Assembly: GCA_016703535.1 (NCBI GenBank)
Contig: JADJBV010000001.1
Span: 4,702,001 to 4,766,000 of the forward strand
Source of the DNA: Deltaproteobacteria bacterium
GTDB taxonomy: Bacteria; Myxococcota; Kuafuiibacteriia; Kuafuiibacteriales; Kuafuiibacteriaceae
DNA: 64,000 nt
Direction: 5' to 3'
Shown here: positions 61,175-64,000 of the stretch, piece after piece
How the letters are laid out: the number at the start of each line of letters is the position of its first letter
Numbering within the stretch: the first letter of the stretch is position 1
Position numbers and translations under genes: made by a program
The notes under the pieces: generated by a model
The model's database searches: none
What the model saw: only the letters and a program-made list of their open reading frames with translations
What the model was told of the DNA's origin: nothing

Positions 61175-62500
61175 TCAGGATTCGAGCAATCGACAGACGC
61201 GGGCCGCGGCGCGAAGGGCAGCTACCCGGCTCCGGGGCTCACCCCGGCCGACCACCCCCAAGATGGACCCCAAATCCGAGGGTACGCCGGCCCGCCCCAA
61301 AATACGGATCGCGGTCCGGAGCCCGGGGCCATCGGGGCCCAACACCCGGGCCCGGGCCAACTCGGCCCCGACGGTGCCGTCGATCTTCTCGACCGCCGCT
61401 AGAACCCGGGACTCCCAAGGTGCCGCCAAAGCGCCGATCACCAACCAACGTTCCACGGCCCTGGCCAAAGCTCGGGCTTGATCGGCGCCGAGCCTACGGT
61501 CCGCTTCTTCAGCGCCCGCGAAGGCCCAAAGTACGGTCGCCGCCCGTTCGGCCGCCGGTCCGTTCAGGGTCGAGAGCGCATCCAAGGCGGCCGCGTCGCC
61601 GAGCAAGGCCGCCGCCATGGTCAACTCCGCGGACCCGAGTTCACCGTACAGATCTTCGGCTTTTTTGGCGGTGCGCCTCAGGATCGGGACCGGCAGCTCC
61701 CCGACCACCGCCAAGGCGGCGAAGGCGCCGGCCCGTTCGGCGGCGTTCCTGGAGAGGATCACGGTCTTCAAGGTGCGCGACAACGGGCGCCGCCCCCGCA
61801 GATCCAAAGTGGCGTAGGCCCGAGCCCGATCTTTTTCGGGCAAACGTTCGATCTGTTCGGCGCGAAAGTGCACCCCGGCGGACAAGAGGATCCGGGCCGC
61901 GACCGGCTGGTACACCGGATCGTTGCTGTCGAAGAGTTCGTTGAGGACCTTGCGGGCCCGACGGCTGCCGAGCTTCAGGTGGACCCGGGCCGCGACCAAA
62001 CGCACCGCCGGATCGACGTCTTCGAGGGCCTCATACAAGAGGGTCCGGGGTCGCTTTTGCTTCATCCGGTAGAGGGCCCATGCGGTCCCGAGGCGCACCT
62101 CCCGATCCGGATGACGCAAAGCAGCAGCGATGGTCCCGGTCGCGCTGCCGTCCCCGAGGGCGAGGAGCGCCAAGGCCTTGCCGAGCTTTTGGGGACGGGC
62201 GACGGGCCAGGCCCTGCTCTTCAGGGCCCGCAGCGCCTCGGCGTGCCTCGCCAAGCCGACCGCCAGGTAGGCGCTCCGAGCCCCCTCGAGATCCCCACCA
62301 TCGGCCTTCTCGAGCAGGGGCTTGATGGTGGTCGGGCCCAGGTGGGGCGCGAGGAGCAGGAGATCGTGGGCCCGGTGGGGCTTCACCGCCTCGGCGTCGA
62401 TCCGGGCCTGGACGTTGGGGCAGACCGGCGTTTGGGCCAGGGCAGGCGCGGCCACTCCCCCGGCGGCGAGGGACGTCATCAGGGCGATCACCGGTCTCAC
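61175..62500 (-). CDS. Exported HEAT-repeat protein
   Basis: 441 residues. A signal peptide (cleavage after A-L-A) precedes repeated helix pairs with the HEAT-like pattern (for example H-P-D-R-E-V-R-L-G-T-A-W-A-L and V-D-P-A-V-R-L-V-A-A-R-V-H-L). It should be a periplasmic scaffold. The GTG at 62500 begins the signal. It is the first gene of the cluster leading to the glycosyltransferases and is divergent from the kinase. Confidence 0.78.
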   Translation of the reverse strand: MRPVIALMTSLAAGGVAAPALAQTPVCPNVQARIDAEAVKPHRAHDLLLLAPHLGPTTIKPLLEKADGGDLEGARSAYLAVGLARHAEALRALKSRAWPVARPQKLGKALALLALGDGSATGTIAAALRHPDREVRLGTAWALYRMKQKRPRTLLYEALEDVDPAVRLVAARVHLKLGSRRARKVLNELFDSNDPVYQPVAARILLSAGVHFRAEQIERLPEKDRARAYATLDLRGRRPLSRTLKTVILSRNAAERAGAFAALAVVGELPVPILRRTAKKAEDLYGELGSAELTMAAALLGDAAALDALSTLNGPAAERAATVLWAFAGAEEADRRLGADQARALARAVERWLVIGALAAPWESRVLAAVEKIDGTVGAELARARVLGPDGPGLRTAIRILGRAGVPSDLGSILGVVGRGEPRSRVAALRAAARVCRLLES

Positions 62501-62608
62501 TCGAGAGTACCTCGTCCTACTCGACCCCCACTCGGTCCCACAAGCAAGGTGGGAACGCAAATAACGAAGGTCGCGGATCGATGTTAACATTTACGGCGGC
62601 CGGAACGG

Positions 62609-64000
62609 ATGGAGCTCGAGCGACCAGAGTTCGGCGACTACCTGCTCCACGAGCGCATCGGTGCAGGTGGGATGGCCGAGATCTTCCTGGCGACTGCCCA
62701 GGGGATCGAAGGCTTCGAAAAGCGTTTGGTCATCAAGCGCATCCTCCCCAACCTCTCGGACGACGACCAGTTCGTCCGGATGTTCATAGAAGAGGCGAAG
62801 TTGTGCGTCACGCTTCGCCACCCGAACATCGTTCAGGTTTATGACCTCGGCGAGATCGACAGCCAGTACTTCATCGCCATGGAGTACGTGGACGGCCGCG
62901 ATCTGTTGAAGACCCTGGCGGCGTGCGGCCGAAAGCGGATCGGCTTCCCGACCGACATCGCGCTGTACATCGTGATGGAGGTCCTCAAAGGCCTCGACTA
63001 CGCCCACCAGATGAAGCGGCCCGACGGCCAACCCTTGGGCATCATCCACCGCGACGTCTCTCCCTCCAACGTGCTGCTCTCCTTCGAAGGAGAGGTGAAG
63101 ATCGGCGACTTCGGGATCGCCAAGGCCTCGACCCGGGAGAAAACCGCCACCGGCATCCTCAAGGGCAAGTTCGGCTACATGGCGCCGGAGCAGGTCACGG
63201 GGGCGCCGATCGACGCCCGGGCAGACATCTTCGCGTCGGGCATCGTGTTGTACGAGTTGTTGACGGGGCACCGGCTCTTCGCGGGCAAAAACGATCTGGC
63301 GGTGTTGGAGCGGGTGCGGGACGCGGTGATCGAGCCCCACCCTCGTTATTATCGGCAGGACCTGGATCCGGAGCTGGAGCGGATCGTGATGCGAGCCCTC
63401 TCCCGGGATCAACACGATCGCTTCCAGACCGCGCAGGAGTTGCACGACGCGCTCCACGAGTATGTCTTTCGGTCCCGGGCTCAAGTGTCGCCGGGCCACC
63501 TGGGCCGCTTCATGCAGGCCCTCTTCCTTCAGGATCAGGACGAACAGGCGCGGCGCCAGCGGGTCAGGCTCCCGGCGCCCAAGTCCTTGTTGGCCCCGCC
63601 CAAGCCGCTGATCACCGGCTTTGGCGACGAAAGCACCAAAGAAGAGCGCGGCGCCGAACCTGAAGATCCGCCGACGGTGGACGCAACTCGCGAGGTCGCC
63701 GCGGCCCTCGAATCCATCCAACCCCTCCGTCAGCTGGCCCAAACAGCTTTGCCCCGGGCCGACTCGGTCTCGGGACAGGCGTACATCTCGGCCGATGAAG
63801 ACTGGGAGACCGAAGGCAGCATCGAGTTCGAGGACGGTCCCTCGGGCCTGGTGCCCAACCGCGCCTTCGAGGAGAGCGAACACACCGATGTCTCGGGTGA
63901 CTCGGCGGCGGTGAGCCGTTCGGCGGTGGTGGAGCACTTGGAGGCCATCGACGTCGGCAGCGGCGCGATCTTGACCTCCCGGCCCGAGTCTTTGAGCGGG
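62609..64000 (+). CDS. Eukaryote-like Ser/Thr protein kinase, partial
   Basis: 464 codons to the window edge. The kinase domain has the glycine loop (I-G-A-G-G-M-A-E), the catalytic loop H-R-D-V-S-P-S-N, D-F-G, and the Ala-Pro-Glu segment M-A-P-E-Q. This is the Pkn-type kinase abundant in Myxococcota. The region after about 290 is low-complexity and rich in Asp/Glu/Ser, and the C-terminus (possibly a sensor or PilZ-like domain) is missing. The ATG at 62609 is well placed. Confidence 0.96.
   Translation, partial: MELERPEFGDYLLHERIGAGGMAEIFLATAQGIEGFEKRLVIKRILPNLSDDDQFVRMFIEEAKLCVTLRHPNIVQVYDLGEIDSQYFIAMEYVDGRDLLKTLAACGRKRIGFPTDIALYIVMEVLKGLDYAHQMKRPDGQPLGIIHRDVSPSNVLLSFEGEVKIGDFGIAKASTREKTATGILKGKFGYMAPEQVTGAPIDARADIFASGIVLYELLTGHRLFAGKNDLAVLERVRDAVIEPHPRYYRQDLDPELERIVMRALSRDQHDRFQTAQELHDALHEYVFRSRAQVSPGHLGRFMQALFLQDQDEQARRQRVRLPAPKSLLAPPKPLITGFGDESTKEERGAEPEDPPTVDATREVAAALESIQPLRQLAQTALPRADSVSGQAYISADEDWETEGSIEFEDGPSGLVPNRAFEESEHTDVSGDSAAVSRSAVVEHLEAIDVGSGAILTSRPESLSG

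Noticed and set aside
1..64000. Frequent CGATCG/GATC tracts
   Set aside because: They look abundant, but common codons for Asp, Ile and Arg in this G+C-rich DNA could explain them, and I could not count them against a proper null model.

Overview
The window is G+C-rich and gene-dense, with many 4-nt start/stop overlaps. The gene content points to a member of the Myxococcota or a close relative: lipoproteins with Asp/Gly-rich 'DGG/DAG' linkers, a protein with a MYXO-CTERM-like sorting tail, a DUF2330-type protein, ECF sigma factors paired with zinc-binding anti-sigma factors, several caspase-like proteins and a eukaryote-like Ser/Thr kinase. This placement is an inference from gene content. 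No 16S rRNA, integrase, transposase, prophage or CRISPR array was seen.

Layout. 0-12 kb: partial lipoprotein, CDF metal transporter, exported TPR protein, RRM RNA-binding protein, methyltransferase, a caspase/CHAT-like protein, a GMC oxidoreductase with a Tat partner, and an SRPBCC-ArsR pair preceded by two inverted repeats. 12-25 kb: two parallel cassettes of ECF sigma, zinc anti-sigma and EF-hand caspase, one on each strand and convergent. The plus cassette continues into lipoproteins and a Cys-rich repeat protein. The minus cassette is preceded by a beta-propeller lipoprotein and a MYXO-CTERM protein, and followed by a DUF2330 protein and a lipoprotein. A 78-bp hairpin-rich tandem repeat array (seven copies) sits where the two arms meet. 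25-34 kb: metallophosphoesterase, a divergent alpha-amylase-like protein with an ATP-grasp-like protein, Cys-rich lipoproteins and small proteins. 34-38 kb: tRNA-Pro overlapping rpe, rsmB and an unknown gene pair.

39-47.5 kb is a respiratory operon on the minus strand: Rieske protein, cytochrome b, octaheme HAO-like cytochrome, NapA, a tetraheme (internally duplicated) NapB and an outer-membrane barrel. A Crp/Fnr regulator lies just upstream, and an FNR/DNR-like palindrome overlaps the end of its gene. I read this as quinol to Rieske/cytochrome b to multiheme cytochrome to periplasmic nitrate reductase, without NapC. A truncated haemoglobin gene lies nearby. 52.5-54.7 kb: three genes for c-type cytochrome lipoproteins and a fused dihaem/outer-membrane barrel. 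54.7-62.5 kb: a minus-strand cluster for HEAT-repeat protein, lipoprotein, GT2 polyprenyl-phosphate glycosyltransferase, asparagine synthase, membrane-anchored protein and PMT/ArnT-like glycosyltransferase, consistent with lipid-linked-sugar glycosylation in the envelope. The window ends inside a Ser/Thr kinase.

A 14-bp palindrome, GCAAG-N4-CTTGC, occurs at least nine times, always inside coding sequence and mostly in the first 28 kb. Most promising for novelty are the paired sigma/anti-sigma/caspase cassettes, the dispersed palindrome, the repeat array, the NapC-less nitrate/HAO operon with its duplicated NapB, and the cytochrome-barrel fusion.
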